Shown: piece by piece, positions 49,571 through 59,068 of the stretch | How positions within the stretch are numbered: the stretch's first letter is position 1 | Layout of the letters: the number at the start of each line of letters is the position of its first letter | NCBI GenBank assembly: GCA_009469675.1 | Contig: SSSZ01000072.1 | Location: 1 to 64,000 of the forward strand | Direction: 5' to 3' | Source of the DNA: Azonexaceae bacterium | GTDB taxonomy: Bacteria; Pseudomonadota; Gammaproteobacteria; Burkholderiales; Rhodocyclaceae | DNA: 64,000 nucleotides | Program-made: the position numbers and the translations under genes | The notes under the pieces: model-generated | Told to the model about the DNA's origin: nothing | Seen by the model: only the letters and a program-made list of their open reading frames with translations | Database searches by the model: none

Positions 49571-52318
49571 ATGGCCGATCCCGTCAAAATCATCCGCAGC
49601 CTGGAAGCCATCTCCACCGGCTACACCGTTTTCGAACGCGACCAGGTACTCACCGACGACCAGCTTAACAGCCTCACCCGCTACCTCGACGACCAGCAGC
49701 GCCTGACCCGGGTCGAACTGATCGGCGTCGGCCTGGTCGGCGGCCTGGCGGTGAGCGCCGCCGGCAACCGGGTGAGCATTTCGCGGGGCATCGGCGTCAC
49801 CACCGACGGCGACCTCCTGGCCCTGGCCGCCGACACTGTCTTCGACCGCTTCAAGCCCTACGACGAAACCGCCCCGGTCTACGGCCCCTTCTATCCGGCG
49901 GGCAGCATGTTGAAGCTCTACGAACTCGTCCGCGTCAATGAAAGCGACGTCCGCGCCCAGGCCCTCTCGGCCCTGCCCGCCAAGCTCGGCGACATGGCGG
50001 TGCTGGCCTTCATGGAAAGCTACGAGAAGGATCCCGACCTGTGTACCGGCGCCGACTGCGACAACCTCGGCAAGGACGCCATCAACACCCTGCGCTTCCT
50101 CCTCGTCGCCCGCAACGCCGCCGCCGGCCTGCTCGCCGCCCCGGCCACCGCCGCCGACGCGGCGGCAGCGCTTCCCGAGCTTCTCGCCGACCGCCCGGCC
50201 CTCGACGCCAAGGTCGCCCTGGCCAGCGATTTCGTCGCCCGCTACCGCAAAAGCTGCGACAACACCCGGGGCCTCCTGGCCGACGCCCTACCGGCTCTCT
50301 ATCCCGCCCTGGGCGCCAGGATCGCCGACCTGTTCGCCAAAGACCCGGCCCCCGACTGGCTCGGCCAGCTGGATAAACACGACCAGGCGGTGGCCCAGGG
50401 CAAGGATCTGGCCATCCAGTATTTCCACGCCTTCCTCAAAGACCTGGTCGATACCTGGAACGAACTGCGGGAGGTACTGTTCGCCGACGACACGGTGCTC
50501 TGCCCCGACGTCACCGCCTTTCCCAAGCACCTGCTCCTCGGCGACCTGGCCGCTCCCGGGCAGTTGCGCACCGGCCGCTACCCGGCGCCCTGGCAGGGCG
50601 GCAACCGGGAGGCCGGGGTCCACGCCCGCTGCCTGGTGCAAAAGCTCGACACCCTGATCGCCACCTTCCAGGCCCCCGTCGACGCCAAGCTCGCCGTCCG
50701 CATCACCCCCAGTCGCAGCGAAACCTTTCCCCTCGAGGAGCGGGCCATTCCCTTCTACTACCGGCCCGACGCCAAGAAACCCGTCGCCCCGGTATGGAAT
50801 TTCCGCCGCGGCCGGCGGGGCGAGGGCGGCGCCAACCAGGCCTACTACCGCAAGGAATACGGCGGCAGCGTCAACAAGAAGGCGGTGGACCCCTTTGCCG
50901 GCAACATCGGGGGCTACGACTTCTTCCGCATCGAAGGCCACCTGGGCAAGGAACTGACCAAGGTCCAGCCGGCGGTGGAAGCCCTGGTGCGCCAGGCCAA
51001 CCTGCCCATCGCCGTGGCCAACGTCCTCCTCCACAACAAGCGGGACCGCATCAAGCTCGGCCCCAAATTCAAACTGACGCCTCTCCACAGCTTGCACTAC
51101 GTGCTCCGCAACGACCTGGCCAGCCACCTGCGGGACAACGTCGCCTTCAGCACCAAGGTCGCCGACGACCTGGTGGCCGCGGTGGCCGACAAGGCCATCC
51201 CGGCCAGCCTCAACATCGGTTCCACGGCCCACGAGGTGGTCAATCTCGCCCGGGACACCGGCGACCAGGTCCGGCAGGTCGCCGACACCCTCATCGGCAC
51301 CGCCGCCAAGGCCGGCCCCCTGGCCGCCCGCAAGCACAGCGACTACGCCGCCAGCGCCGGCCAGTGGAGCCAGCCCCTGGAGAAGACCGTCGAGGCCACC
51401 ACCCGCATCAAGAGCAGCCTCGGCCACGTGCTGCGCACCGACGTCAATTCGCCCTTCGATTCCATCCTCACCTCGAAGAGCCACCTCTGGGTGGGCTGGC
51501 TCGACGACATCCTCAAGAAGCGCGAAGAAGAGCACCACGACCGCCTGCTCTTCGCCCGCATGATCCAGGACCACCCGGGCCTCGAACACTGCGGCGGCGC
51601 GGCCCGGGGCGGCACCTTCGTCCTGGCCTACGACGACAGCGGCACCGTGGTCGGCGACTTCATGCTCCCCTATTGGCTCGACGACGTGGACGACGAGGAC
51701 CGCGAAGAGCCGCCCCTCACCCTGCCGCCCATCCGGTTGCCCCTCGACGTCCGGCCGATCAAGGTCGTCCGGCCCCTCGACTTCGTCCTCAAGGACTTCA
51801 AGGAAACCAACATCCTGCCCGACCTGCACATCCAGGAGAACTACATGAAGTTCTTCAAGGATTCCCTCGGCACCCTGGGCGAGTTCATCAATCGCGGCCC
51901 GGCGGTGGGCGGCCTGCCCGGCTTCGGGCCGGATACCGGCGACAATTTCCTCGATACCCTGCTGGAAAACATCAACAAGGAGCGTGAGCAGGTCGAAAAG
52001 GCCAAGGAAATCCTGACCAACCCCGGCCTGCCGGCCGAAACCCGGGCCCAGGTCGAGAAATACCTCAAGGACACCCAGGAAAAACTCGCCAACTCGATCC
52101 GCATCACCACCGAACACTACGCCAAGGGCACCAGCGACAAGGTGCGCACCGGCAGCGGGGCGGTCGAGGTGACCCAGATCATCACCCAGGGCATCGGCGC
52201 CGTCACCAACCAGGAAACCTCGGGCAAGCTGCGCACCGACCTGGAGCAGACCCGCGACACCATGGGCGACGTGGGGCGCGAGACGGTCGGCAACATCGTC
52301 GGCATGTTCGGCCACTAA
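49571..52318 (+). CDS. Large eCIS-associated protein of unknown function
   Basis: 915 residues. The N-terminal part (about 25-75, YLDDQQRLTRVELIGVGLVGGL, VSISRGIGVTTDGDLLAL) resembles a conserved module in large unassigned proteins of other eCIS loci. The middle is helical; an acidic strip (DDVDDEDREEPP near residue 715) and a coiled coil (about 800-845, EREQVEKAKEILTNPG) follow. It occupies the place between baseplate and tape-measure genes where Afp13, the tail fibre, lies in Afp and PVC, but I see no adenovirus-like or phage fibre repeats. It could be a fibre, cage or surface component. No signal peptide or membrane segment. Confidence 0.75.
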   Translation: MADPVKIIRSLEAISTGYTVFERDQVLTDDQLNSLTRYLDDQQRLTRVELIGVGLVGGLAVSAAGNRVSISRGIGVTTDGDLLALAADTVFDRFKPYDETAPVYGPFYPAGSMLKLYELVRVNESDVRAQALSALPAKLGDMAVLAFMESYEKDPDLCTGADCDNLGKDAINTLRFLLVARNAAAGLLAAPATAADAAAALPELLADRPALDAKVALASDFVARYRKSCDNTRGLLADALPALYPALGARIADLFAKDPAPDWLGQLDKHDQAVAQGKDLAIQYFHAFLKDLVDTWNELREVLFADDTVLCPDVTAFPKHLLLGDLAAPGQLRTGRYPAPWQGGNREAGVHARCLVQKLDTLIATFQAPVDAKLAVRITPSRSETFPLEERAIPFYYRPDAKKPVAPVWNFRRGRRGEGGANQAYYRKEYGGSVNKKAVDPFAGNIGGYDFFRIEGHLGKELTKVQPAVEALVRQANLPIAVANVLLHNKRDRIKLGPKFKLTPLHSLHYVLRNDLASHLRDNVAFSTKVADDLVAAVADKAIPASLNIGSTAHEVVNLARDTGDQVRQVADTLIGTAAKAGPLAARKHSDYAASAGQWSQPLEKTVEATTRIKSSLGHVLRTDVNSPFDSILTSKSHLWVGWLDDILKKREEEHHDRLLFARMIQDHPGLEHCGGAARGGTFVLAYDDSGTVVGDFMLPYWLDDVDDEDREEPPLTLPPIRLPLDVRPIKVVRPLDFVLKDFKETNILPDLHIQENYMKFFKDSLGTLGEFINRGPAVGGLPGFGPDTGDNFLDTLLENINKEREQVEKAKEILTNPGLPAETRAQVEKYLKDTQEKLANSIRITTEHYAKGTSDKVRTGSGAVEVTQIITQGIGAVTNQETSGKLRTDLEQTRDTMGDVGRETVGNIVGMFGH

Positions 52319-52331
52319 GGCGGAGCCGGTC

Positions 52332-53807
52332 GTGGCGCTTCCCCACCGCATCCGCCGCCAGCGCTGGCAGGTCACCGCCGCCGATCCGGCCCAGGCCTTC
52401 GCCCTGCGCGAACTCCTGCGGCTGCGCTACGAAGCCGCCCTGGCGCCGGCGGTGGAAGCCGCCTTCGACGAGTGCGCCGGCGGCGAGCGCGACATCCACC
52501 TCCAACGCCTGGAAATCCGCGTCAAGCTGGCGTCCCCCGCCGCCCTCGAGAGCGAACTGCCGGCGCTCCTGCGGCGCGAACTCGCCGCCGCCCTGGCTGC
52601 CGCACTCCCGGCGGCGGCCGCCGAGGCCGGCCGGGCACCCGCGCCCTCCGGCCTCCCCGAGGGGCGCCGCGCCTCGGCTTTCCATTACCTCGTGACCGGC
52701 GACCTGCCCTGGTTCGAGGCCCGGCGCGACGGCGCCGAAATCGGCGCCGCCCTGCGCGCCGAGGTCGCCGCCTGGAGCGAGGCCATCGCCCCCGCCTGGG
52801 ATCGCCTGGCGGCGGCGATTCCTGCTGGCTGGCCGGCGGCCGAGGCGGTCGCCGGGCGCCTCGTCCCGCTCCTCGACGGCCCGGCCGTCGCCGCCTGGCT
52901 CGACCACGCCGTCGCCCGGGCCGGCTGGAGCCGGACGGCGGCGCCTGTCCGGCTCTGCCGCCTGCTCCAGACCGGCCCGCTGCCCGCCCTTCCCGGCGTC
53001 CCCCGGGCCGACCGCCTGCAGGCCTTGGTTCTGGCCTGGGCGCTGGCGGCGACCGCCGCCCCCCCGGGCCTTCCGCCGCCGCCCGAACTGGAGCGTCTCC
53101 TGGCGGCGCTTTTTCCCGCCCTCGCCGCTGCAGCGGCGGTGGCTGAGACGGCGGCGCCGGCGCCGGGCGCTTCCGCGGCGACCGCCATGCCCCCGGCCGG
53201 GCCGGCGGCTTCCAGCGCGGGAGCAGTGGCCGCTTCCGGCGGCGCAGCCCCGGTGCTTCTTCCGTCCGCCGCGGCGCCCACCGACGAAAACGCCGCCGCC
53301 CAATGGGTGCGCGCCGCCGGGCTGGTCCTCCTCCACCCCTTCCTGGAGCGCTGCTTCACCACCCTCGGCTTGGCCGCCGGCACTCCCGCCGCCATTCTCC
53401 CCGCCGCGCTCCCCAAAGCCGCAGCCCTGCTTCATTGGCTGGCCACCGGCCGGGACGAGGCCTACGAGTTCGAGCTGGGGACGATCAAGGTCTTGCTCGG
53501 CCTCACCCCGGCCGATCCGCTGCCTCCGGCGGCGGGCCTCCTCGGCGACGGCGAGCGGGAGGAGGGCGGGGCGCTGCTCGCCGCCGCCCTGGCCCACTGG
53601 GGCGCCCTCAAGAACACCAGCGTCGAGGGGCTGCGGCTTTCCTTCCTGCAACGGCCCGGCCTCCTCGCCCGCCGCGGCGAAGGCTGGCTCCTGCGGCCCG
53701 AACCCGAATCCTTCGATCTCCTCCTCGGGCACCTGCCCTGGGGTATCGGGGTCGTCAAACTGCCATGGATGACCAGACCGCTCTTCACCGAATGGCCGAT
53801 GGGCTGA
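52332..53807 (+). CDS. Contractile injection system tape-measure protein (Afp14-like, CIS_TMP)
   Basis: 491 residues from a GTG at 52332. The N-terminus (HRIRRQRWQVTAADPAQAFALRELLR) and especially the C-terminal third match the CIS tape-measure family: RAAGLVLLHPFLERCFTTLGL, LLHWLATGRDEAYEFELGTIKVLLGL, ALAHWGALKNTSVEGLRLSFLQR and a final LPWGIGVVKLPWM. The Ala/Pro-rich linker (about 270-320) is low complexity. In these systems the protein is linked to particle length and tube-baseplate assembly. Its end overlaps the AAA+ gene by about 40 bases. Confidence 0.93.
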   Translation: MALPHRIRRQRWQVTAADPAQAFALRELLRLRYEAALAPAVEAAFDECAGGERDIHLQRLEIRVKLASPAALESELPALLRRELAAALAAALPAAAAEAGRAPAPSGLPEGRRASAFHYLVTGDLPWFEARRDGAEIGAALRAEVAAWSEAIAPAWDRLAAAIPAGWPAAEAVAGRLVPLLDGPAVAAWLDHAVARAGWSRTAAPVRLCRLLQTGPLPALPGVPRADRLQALVLAWALAATAAPPGLPPPPELERLLAALFPALAAAAAVAETAAPAPGASAATAMPPAGPAASSAGAVAASGGAAPVLLPSAAAPTDENAAAQWVRAAGLVLLHPFLERCFTTLGLAAGTPAAILPAALPKAAALLHWLATGRDEAYEFELGTIKVLLGLTPADPLPPAAGLLGDGEREEGGALLAAALAHWGALKNTSVEGLRLSFLQRPGLLARRGEGWLLRPEPESFDLLLGHLPWGIGVVKLPWMTRPLFTEWPMG

Positions 53808-55147
53808 TCGCCAATGCCAAGACCCTCGAAGCCGAACTGGCTTGGTTCGCCCGAGTGCTGCAGCGCCGGCTCGACGCCTATTTTGCCGATCCGCCCGCCA
53901 GCCCGGGCCTTCCCGACGCCGCCTGTCCGCCCCCCGACCTCGCTTCTGCGGCCTCCCCCTACGCCGATCTGCTCCGCCGCCACGACCTCGCCCCGGCCCA
54001 GCGCCTTGTCCTGGCCCTGGCCCTGGCGCCGCACCTGCGGCCCCAGCTGCTCGATGTCTTGTGGACCCGCAACGAGGCCACCCAGCGCGGCTTCAGCGAA
54101 TTTGGCGGAATCCAGGCGCCGCAGTCGGGGTGCTTCCTGCCCACCGGCGAGACGGCGGCCTTCCTCCTGGCCGGCGACGACCTCGCCGGGCGTCTGCTGG
54201 CCGCCCAGCTACTCGCCGACGAGGCCAGCCTCGCCCGCCACGATCTGCTCGCCCCGACCTCGCCGGTCGCCGGCGAAACCCTGCTCGCCGGCAGCCTGCG
54301 GGCCTCCCGCCGGCTGCTCGACCTGGTCTGCCGCGGCGTCGATGGGCCGGCCCGGCCCGAACCCGGCTTTCCCGCCCAGCGGGTCGGCACCGGCCTCGAC
54401 TGGAGCGATCTCGTCCTGCCCCCGGCCACCCTGGCCCAGTTGGAAGAAATCCGCGACTGGCTGCAGCACGGCCGCACCCTGCTCCACGACTGGGGCCTGG
54501 GCCACCGCCTGCGCCCCGGCTACACCAGCCTGTTCCACGGCCCCTCGGGAACCGGCAAGACGCTTTCGGCCTGCCTCCTGGGCAAGCTCTGCCGGCGCGA
54601 GGTCTACCGCATCGACCTCTCCCTGGTGGTTTCCAAATACATCGGCGAAACCGAAAAGAACCTGGCCTGGGTTTTCGACCAGGCCGAACAGCGGGGCTGG
54701 ATACTGTTCTTCGACGAAGCCGACGCCCTGTTCGGGCAGCGCACCCGGGTGGAAAGTGCCCACGACCGCTACGCCAACCAGGAGGTCAGCTTTTTGTTGC
54801 AGCGCATCGAGGATTTTGACGGCGTGGTCATCCTGTCGTCCAACCTCAAGGGCAATATCGACGACGCCTTCATCCGCCGCTTTCAGTCCGTGGTCGCCTT
54901 TGCCATGCCGCGGGCCGGCGAGCGGCTGCGCCTGTGGCGCGAGGCCCTGCCGCCCCGGGCGGCGCTCGAACCGGGCCTCGACTTGCCGCGCCTGGCCGAG
55001 CGCCACGAGCTTTCGGGCGGCACCATCATGAACGTCGTGCGCTACGCCGCCCTGTGCGCCCTGGTGCGGGGCGACGGCACCCTGCGCAGCGACGATGTGG
55101 AAGAAGGCGTGCGCCGCGAATTGTTGAAGGAGGGACGGGCTTTCTGA
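53765..55147 (+). CDS. AAA+ ATPase of the injection system (Afp15-like)
   Basis: 460 residues with the start at 53765 inside the tape-measure gene; an ATG at 53792 is the alternative. The N-terminal 200 residues are eCIS-specific. The AAA+ core has Walker A GPSGTGKT at 259-266, Walker B ILFFDEAD at 313-320, sensor 1 ILSSNLKGN and the arginine-finger region DDAFIRRF. Afp15-type ATPases are needed for assembly of the particle or for loading cargo and are not part of the finished particle. The gene precedes the DUF4157 protein, a likely cargo. Confidence 0.95.
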   Translation: MDDQTALHRMADGLIANAKTLEAELAWFARVLQRRLDAYFADPPASPGLPDAACPPPDLASAASPYADLLRRHDLAPAQRLVLALALAPHLRPQLLDVLWTRNEATQRGFSEFGGIQAPQSGCFLPTGETAAFLLAGDDLAGRLLAAQLLADEASLARHDLLAPTSPVAGETLLAGSLRASRRLLDLVCRGVDGPARPEPGFPAQRVGTGLDWSDLVLPPATLAQLEEIRDWLQHGRTLLHDWGLGHRLRPGYTSLFHGPSGTGKTLSACLLGKLCRREVYRIDLSLVVSKYIGETEKNLAWVFDQAEQRGWILFFDEADALFGQRTRVESAHDRYANQEVSFLLQRIEDFDGVVILSSNLKGNIDDAFIRRFQSVVAFAMPRAGERLRLWREALPPRAALEPGLDLPRLAERHELSGGTIMNVVRYAALCALVRGDGTLRSDDVEEGVRRELLKEGRAF

Positions 55148-55211
55148 AGGGGTAAGCAATGCGTGTGGCTGCCGGCTTGGACCGGCATGCCGGAGAGGCA
55201 ACCTAGGTCTT

Positions 55212-58200
55212 ATGGAAACTGCAGCCCGACTGGTCAATCGACCCGCCCCCCCGGTTCCCGCTGCGGCGCCGGCGGCGGCGCTTGGCCGGGCGCCGGCCGG
55301 GGTGGTGCAGTGCCAGCCCCTGCGGGTTTCGTCGCCGGCCGACGGGGCCGAGGTGGAAGCCGAACGGGTGGCCCGCCAGATCGTCAGCATGCCGGCCCCG
55401 GCCTACCCGCCGCGGCCGGCCGTAAGTATGGCTCCCCCGGTCGCCCGGCTGGCCCCGGCCATCGTCCAGCGCCAGGCGGCGGCGCCCCGGCCCGGGGGAG
55501 CGGCGGCCGGCCCGGTGCCCTCGGGCGAGATCGCCCAGACGGCGGGGGGCGAAACCCTGCCCGGCGACGTGCTTGGGTTCATGCAGCCGCGCTTCGGGGC
55601 GGATTTCCGCCGCGTCCGCATCCACACCGACGAGCGGGCCGCCCGTCTGGCCCGCCAGATCAACGCCAAGGCCTTCACCGTCGGCGAGCGCATCTTTTTC
55701 GGCCAGAACCAGTTCCGGCCCGATACCGGCGTCGGCCGGGAGTTGATTGCCCACGAACTGACCCACACCATCCAGCAGGGGGCGGCGACCCAGCCGCCGA
55801 CGCTGCGCCGCAGCCCGGATATCCAGGTCAATACCCGCAGCGCGCCGGAAATCCAGCGCGGCTGGCTGCCCGACCCCATGGAGTACATCGCCGGCAAGGC
55901 CAATTCGATTCCCGGCTTCACCCTGTTTACCGTGGTCATCGGCTACAACCCGATCACCCGGGCGGGGGTCGATCGCAGCGCCGGCAACATCCTCCAGGGT
56001 GCCATCGAGTTGATTCCGGGCGGCAGCTTCATCACCGAGGCCCTCAACAACCATGGCATCTTCGCCCGCATCAGCACCTGGACCCAGACCCAGTTCGACG
56101 CCGTCAAGGACGTCGGCAGCACCATCTGGAGCGACATCAAGGACTTCGTCAAGGGCTTGAAGCTTTCCGACGCGACCGATCTTTCCGGCGTCTGGGAACG
56201 CGGCAAGCGCATCATCACCGGCCCGGTCAACCAGGTGATGGCCTTCGCCAAGGGCTTGAAAGACGGCCTCGTCGGCCTCGTCAAGGACGCCATCCTGAAG
56301 CCCATCGGCGCCTACGCCCGCGGCACCGACGGCTACCCGCTGCTCTGCTCGGTGATGGGCAAGGATCCGATCACCGGCGAGGCGGCGCCGCAAGACCCGG
56401 AAGCCCTGATGGGCGCCTTCATGAAGTTCATCGGCGAAACCGAAACCTGGGCGAACATGAAGAAGGCCAACGCCATCCCCCGGGCCTTCGCCTGGTTCAA
56501 GGGCGCGGTGGCCGCCTTGAAGGGGTTTGTTGCCGAGATTCCGGGCTTGTTCGTCGCCGCCTTCAAGTCCCTGGAGATCATGGACATCGTCCTCATCCCC
56601 CGGGCCTTCGTCAAACTGGCCAAGGTCTTCGGCGGCTTCGCCGGGCGCTTTGTGAGCTGGGGCCTGGAGGCGGTGTGGAACCTGCTGGAAATCATCTTCG
56701 ATTCCGTCAAACCGGGCATCATGGGCTACGTCAAGCGCACCGGCGGGGCGCTCAAATCGATCCTCAAGAACCCCTTGCCCTTCGTCGGCAACCTGGTGGC
56801 TGCCGGCAAGCTCGGCTTCCAGCAATTTGCCGGCAATTTCGGCAAGCACTTGAAGGCCGGGCTGATCGAATGGCTGACCGGGTCGCTGCCCGGGGTCTAT
56901 ATCCCGGCCTCCTTCGAACTCAAGGAAATCGTCAAGTTCGCCCTCTCGGTCCTCGGCATCTCGTGGCAGAACATCCGCGGCAAGCTCGTCAAGGTCGTCG
57001 GCGAAACGGCGGTCAAGGCCATGGAGGCCGGCTTCTCGCTCGTCGTCACCCTCGTCCGCGAGGGGCCGGCGGCGGCCTGGGAGCAGCTCAAGGCCCAGCT
57101 CGCCAGCCTGCGCGATTCCATCGTCGGCGGCATTGTCGACATGGTGGTCGGGCTCATCGTCCAGAAGGCCATCCCCAAGGTGATCGCCATGTTCATCCCG
57201 GGGGCGGGCTTCATCGGCGCCATTCTTTCGATCTACGACACGGTGATGGTCTTCGTCCAGAAGCTCGCCAAGATCGCCGCGGTGGTCGGAGCCTTTGTCA
57301 ATTCCATCGTCCAGATCGCCGCCGGCAACATCGGCGGCGCCGCCAAGCGGGTCGAATCGGTGCTGGCCGGGCTGCTTGCGCTGGCCATCAGCTTCCTGGC
57401 GGGCTTCGCCGGCCTGGGCAAGGTGGCCGACAAGGTGATGGGCGTCATCAACAAGGTGCGCGCCCCCATCGACAAGGCGCTGGACGCTGTCATCGCCTGG
57501 ATCGTCACCATGGCCAAGAAGCTCTTCGCCAAGATCTTCGGCAAGGACAAGAAGGACGAACGTACGCCGGAACAGAAGCAGGCCGACCTCGACAAGGCCG
57601 TCGCCGAGGCCGAGGCCCTGCAGGCTTCGCCCAAGGCTTCGGAGGATTCGATCAGGAAGGGCCTGGGCAAGATCAAGACCAAGTACAAGATGAAGTCCCT
57701 GGAGCTGGTGGTCGACGCCCAGGAGGACACGGTCGAGACCGTCCATGTCCTGGGCGAGATCAATCCCACCAAGGCGGGCAAGGGCAGCCGCATCAACAAG
57801 GACGGCACGGTCGGCCCCCTGGGCATCACCCGCAAGATGCTGAACTGGAAGGCCGACACCCTCAAGGAACTGCTCAAAGACCCGATCTGGAAGAAGTTCA
57901 AGGGGCTCAAGGGGCAGTACGAAAAAGCGGGCTTGGCGATCCGGCACAAGGTTGCGATCAGCGATACAATCAAGAGCACCGACGAGGCCATCAAGCCCAA
58001 AACCCCTGACGATGCCGCCGATATGCTTGCCGCCAAGGGCTTCCCGGTGGAGGGCAAGCCCAAGACCAAGCCCAAGATCATCTCCGCCGCCCGCGACATG
58101 CTGCAAGCCGCCAACAACGACGTCAGCAACCTCTTCGTCGGCGACGCCTATATCAACAGCGTCGAAGTCAAGGAAAGCTACGACCCCGGCGACAAGGGCA

Positions 58201-58367
58201 AGGCCAGCGACGCCGAAGCCGTCGCCCAGCGCGAGGCCTACGCCGAAAAATGGGGCTTCCAGGACGAAGAGTTCGTCATCACTATCGAACGCCAGTCCAA
58301 GCGCCGCGGCACCACCCGCCAGACCGAGACCATCACCCCCACCAGCACCCAGCGGGCCGTGCCCTAG
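55212..58367 (+). CDS. DUF4157 (eCIS core domain) protein, likely loaded effector
   Basis: 1051 residues. After a disordered Ala/Pro leader (1-105), the DUF4157 domain (about 105-195) carries a zinc-peptidase-like HELTH at 181-185, preceded by FGADFRRVRIHTDERAARLA. Residues 220-630 are amphipathic helical repeats (KGLKDGLVGLVKDAILKP, VKRTGGALKSILKN). Hydrophobic helices lie near 636-680 and 710-740 (IPKVIAMFIPGAGFIGAILS, LAGLLALAISFLAGF). A Lys/Glu coiled coil near 780 leads to a C-terminal domain (about 850-1051) with AIRHKVAISDTIKS and SNLFVGDAYINS. DUF4157 marks eCIS cargo and toxin carriers. The C-terminal activity is not identified; a nuclease-like or other toxin module is inference. Confidence 0.85.
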   Translation: METAARLVNRPAPPVPAAAPAAALGRAPAGVVQCQPLRVSSPADGAEVEAERVARQIVSMPAPAYPPRPAVSMAPPVARLAPAIVQRQAAAPRPGGAAAGPVPSGEIAQTAGGETLPGDVLGFMQPRFGADFRRVRIHTDERAARLARQINAKAFTVGERIFFGQNQFRPDTGVGRELIAHELTHTIQQGAATQPPTLRRSPDIQVNTRSAPEIQRGWLPDPMEYIAGKANSIPGFTLFTVVIGYNPITRAGVDRSAGNILQGAIELIPGGSFITEALNNHGIFARISTWTQTQFDAVKDVGSTIWSDIKDFVKGLKLSDATDLSGVWERGKRIITGPVNQVMAFAKGLKDGLVGLVKDAILKPIGAYARGTDGYPLLCSVMGKDPITGEAAPQDPEALMGAFMKFIGETETWANMKKANAIPRAFAWFKGAVAALKGFVAEIPGLFVAAFKSLEIMDIVLIPRAFVKLAKVFGGFAGRFVSWGLEAVWNLLEIIFDSVKPGIMGYVKRTGGALKSILKNPLPFVGNLVAAGKLGFQQFAGNFGKHLKAGLIEWLTGSLPGVYIPASFELKEIVKFALSVLGISWQNIRGKLVKVVGETAVKAMEAGFSLVVTLVREGPAAAWEQLKAQLASLRDSIVGGIVDMVVGLIVQKAIPKVIAMFIPGAGFIGAILSIYDTVMVFVQKLAKIAAVVGAFVNSIVQIAAGNIGGAAKRVESVLAGLLALAISFLAGFAGLGKVADKVMGVINKVRAPIDKALDAVIAWIVTMAKKLFAKIFGKDKKDERTPEQKQADLDKAVAEAEALQASPKASEDSIRKGLGKIKTKYKMKSLELVVDAQEDTVETVHVLGEINPTKAGKGSRINKDGTVGPLGITRKMLNWKADTLKELLKDPIWKKFKGLKGQYEKAGLAIRHKVAISDTIKSTDEAIKPKTPDDAADMLAAKGFPVEGKPKTKPKIISAARDMLQAANNDVSNLFVGDAYINSVEVKESYDPGDKGKASDAEAVAQREAYAEKWGFQDEEFVITIERQSKRRGTTRQTETITPTSTQRAVP

Positions 58368-58376
58368 GAGCCGGCA

Positions 58377-58838
58377 ATGACCTCAGACCCCCTGTTCACC
58401 GCCGCCGCCCTGGCCCTGGCCGAATCCTTCGGCTGGCCCGCCCGCGCCTTCGCCGAGGGCGAAGAGCAGGTGGTCGCCGCGGCGCTCCCCGCCGATTCCC
58501 CCTGGGAACAGGTGATCTGGGTCGCCTCGCCGCAGTCCGGGCTGCTGCGCGGGCTGCTCATCTGGCGCGGCGCCGTGCCGGCAGCCCGCCGCGCCGCCGT
58601 CCTCGAACTCTGCGCCCGCGTCAACGACGGCCTGCCTTCGGGCTGCCTCGAATACGGCTTTGCCGACGACAGCCTGGCTTTCCGGGAGAGCGCCGATCTG
58701 GGGGAGGGGGCGGTAACGCCCGTGGAAGCGCTCACTTCGCGCCTTCTGCACCTGGGCAAGCGCTATGGGCCGGCGCTGGCGGGGGTTCTTGGCGGGGGCG
58801 AGCCGGTGGCGGCGGTGGCCGCCGCCGAATCCGACTGA
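58377..58838 (+). CDS. Small acidic protein, possible chaperone of the DUF4157 effector
   Basis: 153 residues, Ala/Leu/Glu-rich. The pattern, two helices flanking a beta sheet (EEQVVAAALPADSPWEQVIWVAS, LLIWRGAVPAARRAAVLELCARVNDGLPSGCLEYGF), recalls YbjN or type III-secretion-chaperone-like folds, but I cannot assign the family with confidence. It starts 9 bases after the effector stop with a good GGAG site and closes the operon. Small acidic proteins next to secreted effectors often act as loading chaperones or as immunity proteins. Either is possible here. Confidence 0.65.
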   Translation: MTSDPLFTAAALALAESFGWPARAFAEGEEQVVAAALPADSPWEQVIWVASPQSGLLRGLLIWRGAVPAARRAAVLELCARVNDGLPSGCLEYGFADDSLAFRESADLGEGAVTPVEALTSRLLHLGKRYGPALAGVLGGGEPVAAVAAAESD

Positions 58839-59068
58839 TTGCCGGGCCTCGGTTCGGTCGTTGCGGCACCAAGGTACTACCGGCTATTTGCGGCCGCTAA
58901 GGCGGTTCTTCGGCCAAAGCGGACTTCGAGCTTCTCGCTCGAATCGGTCAGCTATGCGCCATCTACCTGCCGCTCAGCCGATGATGGTCGCTCTTTTTAT
59001 CGGCGAGGGGCCGCAACTTAAGGACAAGGCCGCGACGTTCGCGACTGATCCATGCCACTGCTCGACTG

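Noticed and set aside
55203..58106. A 967-codon minus-strand frame opposite the DUF4157 gene
   Set aside because: Shadow of the effector gene; no motif, no start signal, repetitive composition.
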